Shown here piece after piece: positions 5,097 through 5,098 of a stretch of 5,098 bases of DNA (its first letter is position 1; each line of letters starts with the position of its first letter). The DNA comes from Dysgonomonas sp. (GTDB taxonomy: Bacteria > Bacteroidota > Bacteroidia > Bacteroidales > Dysgonomonadaceae). The DNA is taken from NCBI GenBank assembly GCA_003523545.1, contig DQAM01000294.1, forward strand, positions 1 to 5,098, written 5' to 3'. The notes beneath the pieces were generated by a model, which saw nothing but the letters and a program-made list of their open reading frames with translations, ran no database searches and was not told the DNA's origin. Both the position numbers and the translations under genes were made by a program.

Positions 5097-5098
5097 AA

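Noticed and set aside
1..5098. CRISPR arrays, tRNA or rRNA genes, insertion sequences, phage or defence genes
   Set aside because: By reading both strands I saw no spaced direct repeats, no tRNA-like folds, no transposase or integrase motifs and no terminal inverted repeats.

Overview
The window looks like AT-rich chromosomal DNA from a member of the Bacteroidales (phylum Bacteroidota). The evidence is three promoter-like sites with the Bacteroidota -7 form TAnnTTTG, A/T-rich start regions without clear Shine-Dalgarno sequences, META-domain lipoproteins, and protein sequences of Bacteroidales character. A Dysgonomonas- or Parabacteroides-like source is possible but is only an impression. The first 11 bases match the end of an Illumina adapter, so the left edge is probably a contig end and not a biological boundary.

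Left part (12-1572): a short intergenic region carries two divergent promoter candidates. The leftward one matches the consensus fully, but its gene is lost beyond the contig end. The rightward one leads into three plus-strand genes: dihydrofolate reductase (185-679), a WbuC-like cupin metalloprotein (690-1166) and a small AhpD-like carboxymuconolactone decarboxylase family protein (1200-1538). The gaps between them are 10 and 33 bases, so they probably form one transcription unit. A GC-rich hairpin at 1542-1572 ends it and also serves the convergent unit.

Right part (1593-4987): five minus-strand genes are read leftward from a promoter candidate at 4956-4987. In order they are a 93-residue helical protein of unknown function, a short PlsC-type acyltransferase, a nitrilase-superfamily (omega-amidase/YafV-like) hydrolase that overlaps it by one base, and two paralogous lipoproteins with two META domains each. 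Gaps are 8, -1, 35 and 20 bases with no terminator between genes, so all five could be one operon ending at the shared terminator. A stem-loop with a GUGA loop lies in the predicted leader of this transcript.

Nothing here amounts to a clear new defence, mobile or biosynthetic system. Most of the genes are housekeeping or envelope genes. The points most worth a second look are the Trp-to-Cys change in the reductase active site, the four-META-domain lipoprotein pair, the leader hairpin, the AhpD-like protein with a replaced relay histidine, and the orphan divergent promoter with adapter sequence at the contig end.
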